A DNA stretch of 64,000 bases. It comes from Rhododendron vialii. Its lineage: Eukaryota > Streptophyta > Magnoliopsida > Ericales > Ericaceae. The position numbers and the translations under genes are program-made. How positions within the stretch are numbered: position 1 is the first letter of the stretch; every line of letters starts with the position of its first letter. Positions 11,657 through 25,825 of this stretch are shown in pieces. The stretch covers positions 28,664,001 through 28,728,000 of the forward strand of contig NC_080568.1 of the NCBI RefSeq assembly GCF_030253575.1, written 5' to 3'. A model generated the notes under the pieces. The model made no database searches. It saw nothing but the letters and a program-made list of their open reading frames with translations, and was not told the DNA's origin.

Positions 11657-12492
11657 AGCGGTCATAATTTATATAGGTTATACATATAAAGTTTTATAAG
11701 TTAGTAATATATATTGAAATTATTTGTGAAATTATCATGATATACACACACGTACACACTTAAGTTCACGAGTCTAATTGAGATTAATACTGTCAAATTC
11801 AGATTCGACTCATTGATTAGACTGGCCTAAAACTCAAACTCAAGATCAAACATAAAGAGCCTTTTATCTAGCTGAGACATGAACCGATAACCGTTCCTAA
11901 ATGGCTCAGTTCATTTGCCACACGCCTCATGGACATTATGCGATTCTTTTGAATCGGGGATGGTTCTATGCTGCATCCGGGCCGTTCATTCAACAATCCC
12001 ATGGTCCAAATTACATTTCGGTAATGAATAACTCAGATACTACATGATGAAAATAAGATTTTGGACTATTGAATTACCGAACGGACAGCTCAAATACCGC
12101 ACAACATGGTGCTGTGTGACCGTACCTTGGGCAGATATTCCGGGTACAATTTGTACTAATCGTCAACTTCACTAACCAATTGGCAACCAGCCTGCTTGCA
12201 TTGGGCTCCTTTTTCCGCGTGGGCCCTAACGCGCTTTCTCTGGGCCCACCTCTCTCTCTCTCTCTCCACATCCTTCCAGCCCCTCCTCTTTCCTTCTCTC
12301 TTCTCCGTTTCGCTCCAAACGTAACAGCGGGCTCCCGCTCCCCCCACTCCTCTCTCTCTCTCTCTCTCTCTCTAGAATAATCACCAGTTGCAGACGCAGC
12401 CAAACCAGATTTAAACGTAGATAGTATACTCGACTAGATAGGAAGCGAATTTTGTTTATTGGTTTTGGAGCGTACTCCTTAATTACCATTTA

Positions 12493-12545
12493 CTCTCTCT
12501 CTCTCTCTCTCTCTCTCTAGATACAGATTGCTCCCTCTATAAATA
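12493..12545 (+). promoter_or_regulatory. Core promoter of the CBP60 gene: CT tract plus TATA box
   Basis: A (CT)13 tract at 12493-12518 is followed by TATAAATA at 12538-12545, 120 bp before the ATG. This is a canonical plant spacing, predicting a start site near 12575 and a leader of about 90 nt. Confidence 0.7.
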
Positions 12546-12664
12546 TGCATCCATATGTTATCCCTATCTTGTTATCTGCAATCGAACACCACCGCATGTT
12601 GGTCTCTTCTTTGACTCCTCCTCTCTCACTACCGCTGGTTACCTTTGTTTACAAGTGAATAATA

Positions 12665-15600
12665 ATGTCGCAGAAGCGGCAGCAGGAGGACGGGAAGGCT
12701 CGGGCAGAGAGCAGCAGGCCCGATGACAAGCGTCGCAAGCGCCGTTCTTTCAAGAAGTGAGACTAATTTCCATCTCTCCTTTTTCTTTCTTCTTTCTTTG
12801 TTCTATTACTAGCAAGTGCATCAAGGTTTAAAATACAGGCCCTTACGTAGCCCATGGACCGCTGAATTTTCACCTTCCACTGATAATTCATTCGCTAATT
12901 TTTTTGCCTTCAAGTACTGTTACATTGTGGTACCCAAAATTTGCATGTGTATGGACCGATTCCCTGTAAGTAGAGGTACATTTCCAGTTTTTTGTCCGCT
13001 ACAAAATTGATACTTAGATGAGATAAGGGATTATCCAAGCTAATCTTTTTGAATGAATAGTTTTCCGTTCCACATAAATGAGATAAGGGATTATCCCCTA
13101 TTGATTATGTATTGTTTGTTTGCTTTACTAATTGAATTAATTTACCAAAATAACTACCAAACCTAAAGCTCCGTTCAGTTGTCGAGAAAGTTGTGTGGGA
13201 AATTGATTCCCAGAAAAAGTGAAGTGAGGTGAAGTAAAAGAAAAAGAAAATTATTTTCCTGTGAGTGTTCATTTGACAAAAGAATTTTGCAAGAATAATT
13301 AAGGTTTAGTTGTTCATTTGTCAGGAAAAAGAAACTTTCGGGAAAATTTTGTGAGTGTTCACTCATTTTCCTTTTCCCGCGACGCAAAATCCTGTGTTTT
13401 TTGCAGGATCAAGGAAAACTTAAAAACATGTTTCTCACTACTTTCCTGCCAACTGAACACTACAAAAATCATGGGAAAGTTGATTTTCCCATCCTTTCCT
13501 GTACTTTCTTGGCAACTGAACGGGGCCTAAGTTGAGACCTATGCATGATCGATGTCCTTAGGGCATCTCCAAGAAGAAGCAAAATGATATTCACGCCAAC
13601 TTTAAATATTCATGTCATGAAAAAGCACTTCAAGAGTACGTAGTAGTAGTAGTAGTAGTGAAAGTTCTACAAATATCCAACTCATCAAAGAAATTGGGCA
13701 AAGATTCAATTCTTTGACTGAGTGGCCCTTAAAAATCAAATAAAGAGCAAACAGAGCTGAAGTTTAAGAGCCCCTTCGAGTGCAGTTTCTCTTAGTGACT
13801 CTTCAACTTGCCACATAAGTCATCAAGTTGAATCCTCCATTTGCTTCCTCTCTTGGAGTTGCTTGTAATGCTCAACTTACCTCTTGGCTAATTACTCGGG
13901 GGTTTTGTTTTTTCATTCCTTTTGGTGCAGGTTTAGGCTCCATATGCTTGTATACCTAATACCTTAAATTTGTCTTCGTGAAATTGTGTAGGTGTTATTC
14001 ATATTCTGAAATGTTAGTGAATTCTCTTTGCTCAGTTGAGAATTGGGTTGCCTTGGGCTTTGAATTCTTTCGGCAATGAGATAGGAGGATTTTGATAGAA
14101 TTCCGTAGGAAAGGATGAAAAAAATAGCTACTCCGTGTATTTTTTCCCAGTTAAGTGGGTTGTGGTGATCTTATCCATAGCGAGCGTCTTGTTGATTATG
14201 AGCAAGAATGCAGCCAAGAGACAAGTGGTCGCACCCCTATTTTTTTACAAAATAAAACCGTTACTATACTAGTAATATTTTATTTAATGTGTATTATATA
14301 GGCCCGCCACCTTAGGTTAAAATCTGACTTCGTGTCTGACTCTGAGAGACGGAGTTGGTTGGTATCAAAGAATTCAGCCTTTATTTTGTTGAACTGTGTA
14401 TTGGGTATGGTAAAGCTATTATCAACGCTTGTCATATATTTTCTCTATTCTAGTCTCGTGACTCTGGTGAAATACTGAGGCAAATCGTACTTTCCCTTTA
14501 TTCGATCAACATGTATATCAGTACTTATGTACTAATACTAAGTACAGATGAAGTGAGTCGTGAGTGTAAACTATTTAGTCTATATTGTTGGAGAACTGAA
14601 TGAGCTTGCTTTGACAATTAGCAATTACATGTGTTATGAATTGATGATTTTATTTCCTTTCATTGGTTTATTACCTTGATTGGATTGTTTTTAGTGTGGT
14701 ACTGGAGGTGATGAACATGCGCAAAGTCCAGCGGTATATGGAGCCAGTTCTGGAGCCCTTGATTCGTCAAGTGGTAAGCACATACCCACAAAATGTTTTG
14801 TTATATATCACAGTTATGTAGTCCTCTGTTGTTCTTATCGAGGAGTGCAACTCAGCTCACATAACATGTTTTCACGGTTTATCATTTTTCTTATTCTGTT
14901 TCAATGACAATCTATGGAAAATCTGACTCTGGAATTCTGTATGAGACACAAGGTTGGGTACTCTCGGGTGCTCCTTTGCGATTTGACTGATTTCTAACCT
15001 TGAACGAAACAAACTACATACAATTTTTTGGTACTATTTCTTCACCCAAGTTGTCAATGGGTTTTTCTCTATCTTCAGCAATAGGGACCTGAGTTAATTT
15101 GACTTCACTTTTATGTATGAATGACACTAGCACATTGTTCTTGTAGTGAGTGTCATTTGGAATTTCCATACTTTGAAGCAGAATGAGACCGCTAAAAGCC
15201 TATACCTTGGGACCTTAGAATTGAATAGCTGAAGATGTAAATTGGAAACAGTGAACGCTGATGACAGAGGAATGTGGAAGCTATGTGAAGAAAATAATAT
15301 GGTTGTCAATCAGAGTATTCTGCTTAGCCCGAATATTAGGTTTTGTTCTTTAGAAGCTTCACTTGAATATTGTGTTATTTCTCTTTAGTCTTACAGACCA
15401 AGAAGGTTTTTAACAATAGAAAGGTACCATAGTTTCTGTATGCATGCTTGGTTGACAAACACTAAGGAATTGGAGTTCTCAAAAGTATGTGATCCTGACT
15501 CAGGATGGCTACCAAATGATTATCTGACTCTACCTTGACTGTGGGTTTACCAACATGTATTTCAAGGCTTACTCAATATCATCCCTAGATTTTCGATTCA

Positions 15601-18600
15601 TTTTTTGGTCTGGTGTCTAAAGATGGAAAAGATGAGGAAATGGAAATGTTAAGTCTATCATGCTATAAGATGTCTAGGTGCATAAATCCTTTGGAATCTA
15701 CTGGATCAAGAAAACTGCATGTTTTAATGTAAATGGTTGACTGCACATCGGAACCGTCAATTACTTCAAATGTAATCTGAATGCTTGTTGGCAGTTGATT
15801 CATATTGTCAGGAACTCAGGAGTTCATCATGCTCCACTTCAAATTCAACTCAGCTGCTCTAATATGATCTAGCATTCTACTTCTTTCCATCACGGTTACT
15901 AATGCAGCTTAAATTGATTGTACTTTTCTTTACAAGGAGGTTATGTAAATTATGTTTATGTGGGTTGACAGGTAAAAGAAGAAGTTGAATTGGCAATAAA
16001 AAAGTATTTGATCCATATGAAGCGGTAAGTCGTTAGACCTTATATAATGCTTTGTAAGGTAGTAAAGTTGATCACCTTTTCCGTTGTCTACTTGACTTGT
16101 GTTGCTTTTCATGTTTAGGCATTCTGGGAAAGAGCTTCACTCTACAGAATCAAGAAGCCTACAGTTACAGTTCATACCCAAAATCTCTCTTCCTGTATTC
16201 ACTGGAACTCGTATTGAAGGAGAAGACTGTAGCACCTTAAAAGTGGCTTTAGTCGATGCTCTTACTGGAGAAGTTGTTTACTCTGGGCCCGAGTCCTCAG
16301 CAAAGGTGGAAATAGTAGTTCTTGAGGGAGATTTCGATGGCGATGAAGGAGGCAATTGGACCCTTGAAGATTTTAATAACAACATTGTTAGAGAAAGGGA
16401 AGGGAAGAAACCCCTTCTTACCGGGGATGCCTGCGTAAGTCTTAAAGAGGGCATTGGCTTAGTGGGGGAGATCTCCTTCACTGATAATTCAAGCTGGACA
16501 AGAAGCCGCAAATTTAGTCTGGGGGCAAGAGTTTTGGATAATTTTGATGGAGTCAGAGTAAGAGAAGCAAAGACTGAATCCTTTATTGTCAGGGATCACC
16601 GCGGTGAATGTAAGGAAATTTTTTTCTGTATTTCTCTTTTCCTATATTGGTGCCTAGATTACCATATAAAGTATAGCCTGGAGCAATGATCTTGTACATT
16701 GCCTATATGCTATGGATGGAAAACTAATGCAAGGATCTATGGATGCTACCCACAGGAGGAAGTTTAGGCAACAGTAGACTCATCATATTTTTTTGAACTA
16801 TGCGTGGATTGCCCAATGCACGATAGGTTTTTGTACTAAACATGCATTGTCCAATACACAAAAGATTTTTGTTACCCATACTCCAGTTTGATACCACTAT
16901 AGGTTTGTCAACTCTCTGCTGTCCACCATTGGCTGAGTTGAAGTGTTATCAAACCACCTGGGTTAAGCAGAATTGTAAAAGTTCCCACGCAGCCTGGTAC
17001 ATGCAATCGTGTCCACAAATAAAGGAAAATACACAAGGCAAGTAATTCAAAAAAAGTAACTACTTTTGTACTCCTTTGGCTAGATTTCTTGAGGAGACGA
17101 TAGCCAAGTTTCTTGAGGAATAGCACTAAATTTCTTAGGGGACAATAGCCAAGTTTCACAATTACCAGATTTTCTCTTTTGGGCTAGATTTTACGTAGTG
17201 GATCTCATAAGTTCCATGTTAAGACTCAGGATATTTGCTAGTTCTAATTATTTAGCATACATGTTTGATCCTTGCTTTTCCTTATATACCCATGATTTGT
17301 ATCTTCATTTTGCTATTTATTCTTTAATTTGCTGTTATTCTCTTTGGAATGTTTTATGTCAGCATATGTTATTCTTCTTGTCCTACCTACTTCTACATGT
17401 TATGGTTCTATGGTACTGCAAAGTGCTATTTTCTCTGGATAACATTATCATAATGGACTTAGATACGCTTTTTTCTGTTCACAGTGTACAAGAAGCACCA
17501 TCCCCCATCTTTGCTCGATGAAGTGTGGCGGCTGGAAAAAATTGGGAAAGATGGAGCTTTCCACAAGCGTTTAAATCGGGAAAAGATTTACACAGTGAAG
17601 GATTTTCTGACTGTGTTCTTCATAGAGCCCACAAGGCTTAAAAATGTATAGTACACCATCTCTTCTCTCTTTTCTTCTGCGGCATTGAATTTTATTAGCA
17701 TTGAGTTGTTAAAGTTAGATGATTGGATAGTACAACAAATCAGTTCTAACTGTAACCAAAGTTTTCATCAAAGAAAGATCTCTTATATCCCCAAAATGCC
17801 CTTCATTTGCTTAAATTAAAGAAAGCCTTGAAGACAGTCATTTTTCAGATGTTATTCTTCTATAGGACAAGGCATTGGGAGAATAAAGTAGATATAGGCT
17901 TAACCTTTTGGAAGGTATTGACGGCATTTACAGCAATTTCTCCCTTTGGAATATTTACTGCACAAATAGAAGATTTTTTTAATGGTTTTTGTCGATCTTA
18001 TTGGTCCACATTTTTTGTCAGAAAGAAAACTATTTTAAATCCTTGCATTAGAAGGAACCTCTCAATACCAATCTTGGCTTAAAGCTCTGCTCCATTCGAG
18101 ATAGGACTCAGTGGCCTCTTCAAATGTGCTGCTGCTTATAGGTCGATGGTCTGCAAGACATAGATAAAGAGAAGGGGAAGGAGAGCTCTCCGTTCATAGT
18201 TCAGAGCTATCGGAGCGCTACGAAGAGCTAGTGCTTTCTCAACACGGAGAATACTAATATATGAATAAAAAAGAGATTCAAAAACTCAAAAACTAAGTCA
18301 AAAAAGTGCGTATATGGTGTGGTACCAACTTTCCCAAGCACTACTCATTTACTGACTGATCTCACTTCAAAAGAGCTTGTTGAGGATAGATACAAGTCTA
18401 GTGAATCAATGGATGATGGGTTCTCTCCAAATAAGGGTTTTCATGTCTGTGTATAGATAACGCATTTCACTCTCCCTTAAAATGTGAATTGCTAACGTTA
18501 TTTGTTTCTTCGTGTTAAATAGATTCTTGGCACGGGTATGTCTGCTAAAATGTGGGAAGTTACTATAGACCATGCTCGGACATGTGTACTTGATCCTGGG

Positions 18601-19427
18601 TTGTTGTTATACTGCCCTCCTGGATCTCAGCAGAAAACTGGTGTGGTCTTCAATATTGTGGGACAAGTTATGGGATTGCTTTCGGATTGCCAATATGCTC
18701 CTATTGATAAGCTGTCTGAAACTGAAAAGGCATCATTGTCTTCTTGTTTTCATCTTTCATTTCTCTTCTGTAATTTTTGCTGGGTATTTCTAGTTCCTTT
18801 ACAACCTTGTCTGCTCTCTTTATCCAGGCTGAAGCAAATAACTTGGTAATAGCAGCATTCAAACAGTGGACGGATGTAGTCCCTATAGACGACGAGGCCT
18901 CTCTTTTGGATGGCTCTCCGTGCTTGTTCAATAATGATCTATACTCAGCCGTGGCAGAAACTTCTGACAGATCTAAGAGCTTAACTTCACAAAAGATTGA
19001 CAAGTTTGAATATCCACAACCAAGCACGTGCTCTCCAGATATCTTGCCTTCCATTTTCTCCATTGGGGGTGTAAATAGTTTAGATGACTTTGGCTTGCAT
19101 ACCCTCGACAATATGGATTTTAGATTCGACCAACCATTAAATTTCTCTAGTCAAGTTGTGAGTCCCCTGATCAGAGAAACAGACTCCATTACGCAAGGCT
19201 TCTGTGAGGATGAGAATTTGCAGTATTTTGACTCCCTTCAACCTTCGAGTTCAAGTTTGGGATCACCGTCTGATCTACACAGTGCTGTGAATAGCTTTCT
19301 ATCGGCTCGATCTACAGCTTATGCTCAGAGGAGATGGAAAATGTTATTCAGTGTGCTGAGGTGGTTCTCCATCAAGAGGATTGTTGCCAAAAAAACCCTT
19401 GACAGAGAAAACCAGAGACATCCTTAA
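12665..19427 (+). CDS. CBP60A: Calmodulin-binding protein 60 (CBP60a-type)
   Basis: Seven exons: 12665-12756, 14695-14773, 15972-16024, 16119-16609, 17485-17645, 18523-18729 and 18828-19427. They join in frame to 560 residues. Family knowledge: CBP60 proteins are plant-specific nuclear DNA-binding immune regulators that bind calmodulin; CBP60a is a negative regulator, while CBP60g and SARD1 activate salicylate synthesis. The sequence shows a basic nuclear-localisation stretch (KRRKRRSFK), then [22 protein letters not shown] typical of the family start, the central conserved region ([24 protein letters not shown] and following), and a basic amphipathic C-terminal helix ([18 protein letters not shown]) where CBP60a-f bind calmodulin. 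The C-terminal position of that helix argues against CBP60g/SARD1. Intron 6 appears to use a GC donor. Intron 1 (1.9 kb) holds a MITE. The gene lies near SDH7 here, as CBP60a does in Arabidopsis (from memory). Family certain; the 'A' assignment is likely. Confidence 0.92.
13168..13526. mobile_element. hAT-like MITE in CBP60 intron 1
   Basis: The terminal inverted repeats are GCTCCGTTCAGTTGTCGAGAAAGT (left) and its counterpart ACTTTCTTGGCAACTGAACGGGGC (right), the GCCCCGTTYRGTTG type common in plant hAT MITEs. The flanks CCTAAA and CCTAAG hint at a short duplication. The interior has further inverted words (GTGAGTGTTCA) and no coding content. Confidence 0.7.
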
Positions 19428-22400
19428 CTGACCATGGTGTTCAGTTGCAGAGTAGGAAGAGTTTTCGTATGTATAGGAAGCTAGTTTTTAAGAAATGTCT
19501 TCATTTACTTCTGCTGCCGGCATCTTCATTTACTTCTGCTGCCTAGATGCCGGAAGAGGTACTTGTCTTCGGGTTAGACTGTACTTTGTAGTTGTATAGG
19601 TGTTGTGATCTTCGCAAATATGGACCATAGCTCGAAGATTGTGGCTGTGAAACCCAGCTGCATAAAGTTCAGTAGCTTGAATACCATATCTTCGTTTTGA
19701 ATAGAAGCACAGCCCTTGTTTTCTGCCAAGTGAGTGCGTTCTACTCTTCTTATATCTGGCAACTGTAGTCTTATAAATGTCTCAACTCTTCTATGAGATT
19801 TGATGTCTTTTAGAAAATGACTACATTTCCCTTTCAAAAGACTAGGCAATTTCCCAGTTTGATTGGATCTGTAGGACCTATTCAGTGGATTGTTTAATGG
19901 GTATTGGTGATGATTTTCATTTTTTGGAACTTGGTGGGTAAAGTCATTGAGCCAGGACTTTGTCACGAGGATTAAGAGTCTAGACAAACAGATTGATCTA
20001 TAAACTGTAGTATAAGTTTGCTTGTTGATTTAGCTTCTGGGAGAGCATTCTTTTCTAGTGCCAGGTTTTGCTGAACTTCCAGGGAGCTGTTAACAGCTTG
20101 AATTCCTCCGGACTTCCTATTTTCCACAAGGACAATTTCCCAATATCAAAGATGGAGCCAACGGAGGACAAGTGATAATTTTCCAATATCAAAGACAGTA
20201 AAAGGGAGGACAAGTGAAGGTCGGCGCTCTGACAGCTTGACACCTCTACATTATCAAGTACAAGAAAAATAAAATGGTAGCTCAATGGTCCTTGAATACT
20301 AATGACTTTCAGGCTATGAGGCATGCGTATTCTAAGAAGAGTCTTTTCCATAAACCGCAATTCAATTACCACTTCTTTTGGCATAAAACCGTTATCAGAG
20401 AGTAAATAATTTAGGGCTTGTTTTCCATAACAAAACTTGCAGGGTTAAATATCATGACAACCCAACTCAAAAAGTTGACATTTTTATTAGCCTCTCATAT
20501 TAGATATTCAGATGTCATAGCATTTTGGGCTCGAACAGAAGGTCAAATTGTAGTGACATGCAACGTCTCTTATCACCAAACTAACTATGCATTTTTTCCA
20601 TCCCTAGGTTAAAATCCTGACTTCGTGGCACCTGATTCTTGAAGTAAAACTGAACCGAAGAAAGATCATATGTTAATGAACAGATATAGATACAAAGTAT
20701 AAGGAGCTGATAAATTTGATATAGTATTGGATGCATACAAATATTTTCGCACGTCAGTTCTGTAGTCAAAGTACCAACTAAATGTAGAAAGAGATGATTT
20801 ACAACACGTTTTCTTTCCTACCATCGTTCTTAGGGAAAATCATATATCTAAATCCCCTCTCAGGGCAAGTGTATAAGATGAAATAGAGAGGTGGGATCCA
20901 AAACCTGGCTAAGCTACACACTCTTACCATGATCCTTTATTCTTGACTGCCAGCAACAGCTGAGAAAGCTTACATCTTGCAAACCTTGCTGTCATTGCAT
21001 GCTTCACCCTATAAGCACAAACAAAAAACAAAAACAAAAAAAAAAATCAAGTTGGATTGCATTTGACATAAAGATATTAAGAAAAAAACTGTTTTTCTTG
21101 CCAAACACCAAATTATCATCATCTCTCCAGGTCGGTGTATATCGATCTGCCACATTATTCTATTCTACCTACCTGCCAAATTATCATCATCTCTCCTCTT
21201 TGTTGGCTTCGACAGAGTTAAATTTAGTAGATTGTAGAAAGAATTTTTAGAGGAGTGCTAGGTACAAAGAAAATAGACAAAGAATTGACCCTTAAAGTGT
21301 ACATGAACGGCTCAGATTCAGTGTGCAGTGCATCTGAGCTGTTCATGTACACTTTAAGGGTCAATTCTTTGTCTATTTTCTTTGTACTTAGCATTTCTCG
21401 CCAACAAAAGGTGAATCAGATTCTATACACGTGTGTTTGATAAGGTGGATAAGGTCTTTTCCAATGAAAGCACCGACACACTAGGAGGTTGCTGTACCTG
21501 TGTCATACATGCAAGGGACACGCCAAATACGTATAGGACACGCCACGTGGTGTATTCATTAAGTTTTAATATTTTTATGCTGGGACAAGCAGTCAAGCAG
21601 GGTTGCGGCAGAGACATGGGTACATGGGGGCATTCATAGGGGAACACGACAGGGAGGCTTAAAAAATTTTAAAAGCTTTTTTGGGGGCAAATATTATAGC
21701 TTCAAAAGTATTTAGACAAAAAGGCATATGCATATTACACCATCGGTCGATAACGCATCCGATAGGAGCCCTAACCTAAATATTCAGTGGTTATTGGTTA
21801 CAATGTATGAGTGAATAACTACATAGAGGACAAAATGCTGTCTCTCCCGTGTCAGTGTCCCATTTTCTGATAATAGCCGAAGCCCTTGTCCACATCCATG
21901 TCCATGAACATGCTACATAGTCTCTGCCCTTTAAGCAGATGAACGATTTGTAACCGAGTTTGGGTGTGTTGACATTGAACCTGCCCTTGTGCTGTGATAA
22001 CTACAGTCACAAGGTTAACTCCTGAAAAGTGGTCAAACAAGTTATGCCCTAGCTTTAACTGCAGGCTCCAGCTATATGCTTAGATACTAATAAGTCGTAC
22101 ACAATTTCTGAACAACAAAATTAGTGGTTTCAAAGTATGTTGATGCTTGCTTGAATGGGTCCTGCTAATGAAGTTATTTCCTTGGGCCCTTCTTACCAAA
22201 CTGTAAAGTTTGCGTGAGATTTGCAATGTGAAACCGGGACATCCCTTCTTCCAAATTCCGTTTAAGGTACTTTTGAAGTTGGTGTCTAGAGGTACCTTGT
22301 GACACCACACCCTCCACTAGAAGATTGGTGGTTAAATTTTTGCTACTTTCTCCCCTAGCAGAGAGTAGACACACACTCAGCAGAGAGGTGAACGAGAGAT

Positions 22401-22667
22401 GTAGGACCTCCTCGACAGAAATATTATCGACTAGACTTTCAAAATGTTTATTGGAAATATCAAACTTCAGCACACCGCATAGTAAGTGGGAAAACTGATG
22501 TCAGGCAAAACTATTTCCCTAAGAAATCCCACATCATAGTTGACTATAATCACAACTACTTTCATGTGATTATGAATAACTTCAGGCATTAATTGGATTC
22601 AAAAAAATGCTTCATCTTTGAGGGAGGAAAATGTTTTTGAATCTCCCTTGTGTATGCTCAGCATAAA
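19428..22667. other. Convergent intergenic region between CBP60 and the DCC-family gene
   Basis: The CBP60 3' UTR probably runs to about 19.6 kb; it contains a short direct repeat (ATCTTCATTTACTTCTGCTGCC-type word twice, 19498-19545). The rest is AT-rich with no recognisable exon. The only strong structure is the hairpin at 21253-21397. ORFs on the minus strand at 19574-20384 and 22080-22473 show no family signature. Confidence 0.5.
21253..21397. repeat. Near-perfect hairpin (65-bp arms, 14-bp loop)
   Basis: The left arm 21253-21317 begins GAGTGCTAGGTACAAAGAAA and the right arm 21332-21397 ends TTTCTTTGTACTTAGCATT. Only a few mismatches occur along the stem. The structure is MITE-like but of pre-miRNA size and shape; no coding potential. 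Confidence 0.85.
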
Positions 22668-25600
22668 TTAGAAACAGATGGTTTTTTTAATCCAAACCTT
22701 GTTCTTTCGTGCCTCCAAAACTTCCTCTAAAGATGGCCGACCTGTGAACAGAAAACCAAAGATTATCTAGAAATTGTAAATTGGGATAAGGTACTTTTAA
22801 GAACATGAAAACTCAGTACATTCAAGTGAAAGTCAAAATCCATAACATGCTGAGCAACATGAAGCACCTGTGATTTGAAGACGATATTTAGCCCAAACAC
22901 CATACACTGCGTCAGCAATTGTTGCAATCTGTGAATCATAGTTTATAATAAATCAATGCTTCAGAAATTCATAAAATAATCGGGCAAGCTTCCCACTGCC
23001 TTTAGTGTGAAAACATTATTAGAACTCATGATTGCGTTAGAAGTTTATAAGAGGATTTACCGGTTTATATTTTGTAATGGCATAAACCCATCCCAGATCA
23101 ACTGCTTCATATAGTTTTCGGAATGCCTGCAGAAATTTTAATTTCGATGAGTTTATTCTCTAGAGATGTGTTTAAAACAGAAGGATATTAACAGCTAGCT
23201 CCAACTTATACTGGAAATCACAATTCCGCAGTGCATTCTGTGATCAGTTTTCAACACAAGAATCATTTATCAACAGGCCTTATGTACATGACTAATGCAG
23301 CACACACGAGCTTTGGAATATTATTTCTGAGCAATGGAACAATATCTGTTCTCTCTATAAACATTGATTGATATGGCTGTGATCCACTACAGAAAGAAAT
23401 AAGGAAAGAAAGATAAGGACTGTGATTTCCAAGTTCTAAGAACAGCAAACTTATGTCACACCCAGAGTATCTGAATGTCAAAAAGAAAACCTTGTTCAGT
23501 CATAGTTGACATTCATACTTGACTCACAAAGAGATTCCATGTCCCATGAATTAAATTTTTATCCCAATATATGAGCCATCATCGAAGTATAAGGACTCCT
23601 AATATGCTTTTGACATGTGATATGCTAAGATGATGCACATATTGAATAAGGCAAAGAGACTTGCTACGAAATCAACAAAAAATGAAAGTAGATAGAACAA
23701 CTAGGGGTTAAAAGGGGACATAGTAACGATGCTAAAACTAAGTCATAATTTCAAACAGATCAGATACCTAATGAGTATAATCTGACAGTTGAAAAGGAGC
23801 ATACCTCAACATCTGTGACTACTGTTCCATCAGATAAGATGGCATGAATTCTTCCCATAACCTAAGAAATGAAAAGAAATATATCATAAGATCTTAAGGA
23901 TGTGCAGGGATTCCATAACCCCAGTATATACTGCGGTTTCATTATGACATGCATGTGTTCTTGCCTAAACAAAAGAGATGAAAAGAATTGCATCAGGAAT
24001 ATGTGCATTGAATGGGTGAAGTTTCGCGTTAGATATTTGTCATCGAGTTGCCAAGTTAAAGCAAACATTGTAAGACGACAATTAGTTCTGTAAAATCGTA
24101 CTGAGGAAGGATGTCTGTCTGGTTACAGTTCTATCTTGTTATACTTACCCCATTAGTAATCCTACACTTTAGAGATATTAAGTAAACCCATTCGAGGAAA
24201 CAACAAAACATGAAAAAGCAAGAAAGAAAACAATGATGATTAAGTAGATTTGGCAATGACAGGCCAGTTCTGCGAGGTTAGAAATCTGAAACCATTTCAG
24301 AATAGCAGTGGGTCATATAGTTGCCTCTACTGTAATGTTCTGAATGTATATTATCACTACATAGTATGCTATTCAAGAATCATGTAGGATTGCTATGTCA
24401 ACCTGTTAGGGGAAACACGATAACTTACTCCCCTCACAAAGTTAAGCTTTCAAACGTGTTGGTGGTTAAAAATTAAACAAGATATTGGAGCATGGAACAA
24501 ACTTTTTGTCCAAGCCTCAACGTTTACCAAACAAGTATAAAGTGTTCATCCCACCTGTGCAGGAGAGTTTAGTCACACATGAGAAGAGTACATGTTGACG
24601 AATCAACCATAAAAAGTATTTTATCCCTTCTCTCAGGTATTAAACTTTTAGATAGGGTAGTGGTGGAGTAATTAACAAGGTAACATGCCATCAAAACATA
24701 TACAGAATGCCGAATGACATACTGTTTCATAGTCAAGGCCTTGATTCTCCTTCGGACTGTACTCATCTGAGCTTATGTCGACAAACTTGATTGCTCCATA
24801 TTGCTTATCCCTCTCTCTTAACATGTTGACCTAACAATGAAACGGTGAAACGAACGCAAATATTCTCACATCGTTTCCATTTCCCAACTACATACTCAAA
24901 CACACTTAAATCCAAACCCAAAAAAAATTAATTTCCGATACCTCACGCATGCAAAGCGGGCATTCTCCGTCATACAGCATTTTAACCTTCCAATTATCTG
25001 GCGATTTCCCTACATCATCCTTACTGGGAGCAACAGGATTCACAGTTGCCTCGTGTATAGCGCGAATTGGATACTTCAATCCTGGAAAATGAAAAAAAAA
25101 AAACAAAAACTGAACTTTTTATTTTTTGAACTGAGAATGAATTTGAAATCTTGAACTGAGAACATGCTTCTTTACTCTGCCCATGCATTAAAAACTCAAT
25201 TCAAATACTAAAGACACACTTCAGAATGTGAATATGTGATTCCCATAAAAGAGAGCCAAAGGTAAGATAAAAATCACTCATCATAACAGAACTAGAACAT
25301 GCTTAACTGAATTTTTACATTGCCTTTTTTTTTTTTTTGGTCTTATTTTCGTTTTTTTCTGAACTCTTATTAGTTTTGCTTTAAATTTCTTAAATTATAT
25401 TCATTCCGGCAAGAAGAACATAAAAATAAGATTATAACTTAAAGCCAAAAATCTAGAACCACAAACTCATACAGAAACACTTGCACACCAACACTGGACG
25501 GAGGTCCATTGGTCTTCTGAATTTTCCTTCGAGTCTAATTCTTTGATGAATAAATAATTTACAAAATTGGATATAAAATGAACGTAAGCCAAAAATAAGT

Positions 25601-25825
25601 TATGCCAATAACCCGAGACTTATAGCTGTTGAGAGAGAGAGAGAGAGAGAGAGAGGGGGAGAGGGGGGATGGAGGATTACCAGATGGGCGATGGGCATGT
25701 GAAATGGGTCCATGGAAAGGATGTGAAGCAGCAGGGACATGGAATCTGGTTCTGAGATATCTAGGGACAGGAAATAGAGATGAGTTTGCTTTTCTTCCAA
25801 TAAAGACAGCACCTCTAATCGCCGC

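Larger units (their letters stand above)
7141..12490. other. Gene-free intergenic stretch (other than the repeats listed)
   Basis: Outside the listed hairpins I see no gene. The sequence is AT-rich, with a degraded GAGCTCGAGT-type repeat at about 11280-11340, an A-rich tRNA-like relic at about 10130-10270 (a GAATTGAACCC word on the plus strand), and CT runs at 12244-12264 and 12350-12373 that probably belong to the upstream region of the next gene. Confidence 0.5.

Noticed and set aside
12665..14773. Alternative CBP60 start at the Met in exon 2 (VMNMRKV)
   Set aside because: The upstream ATG at 12665 has a TATA box 120 bp away and gives the basic N-terminus typical of the family.
18701..19111. 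136-codon ORF antisense to CBP60 exon 7
   Set aside because: It is a shadow of a well-supported coding exon, without its own family match.
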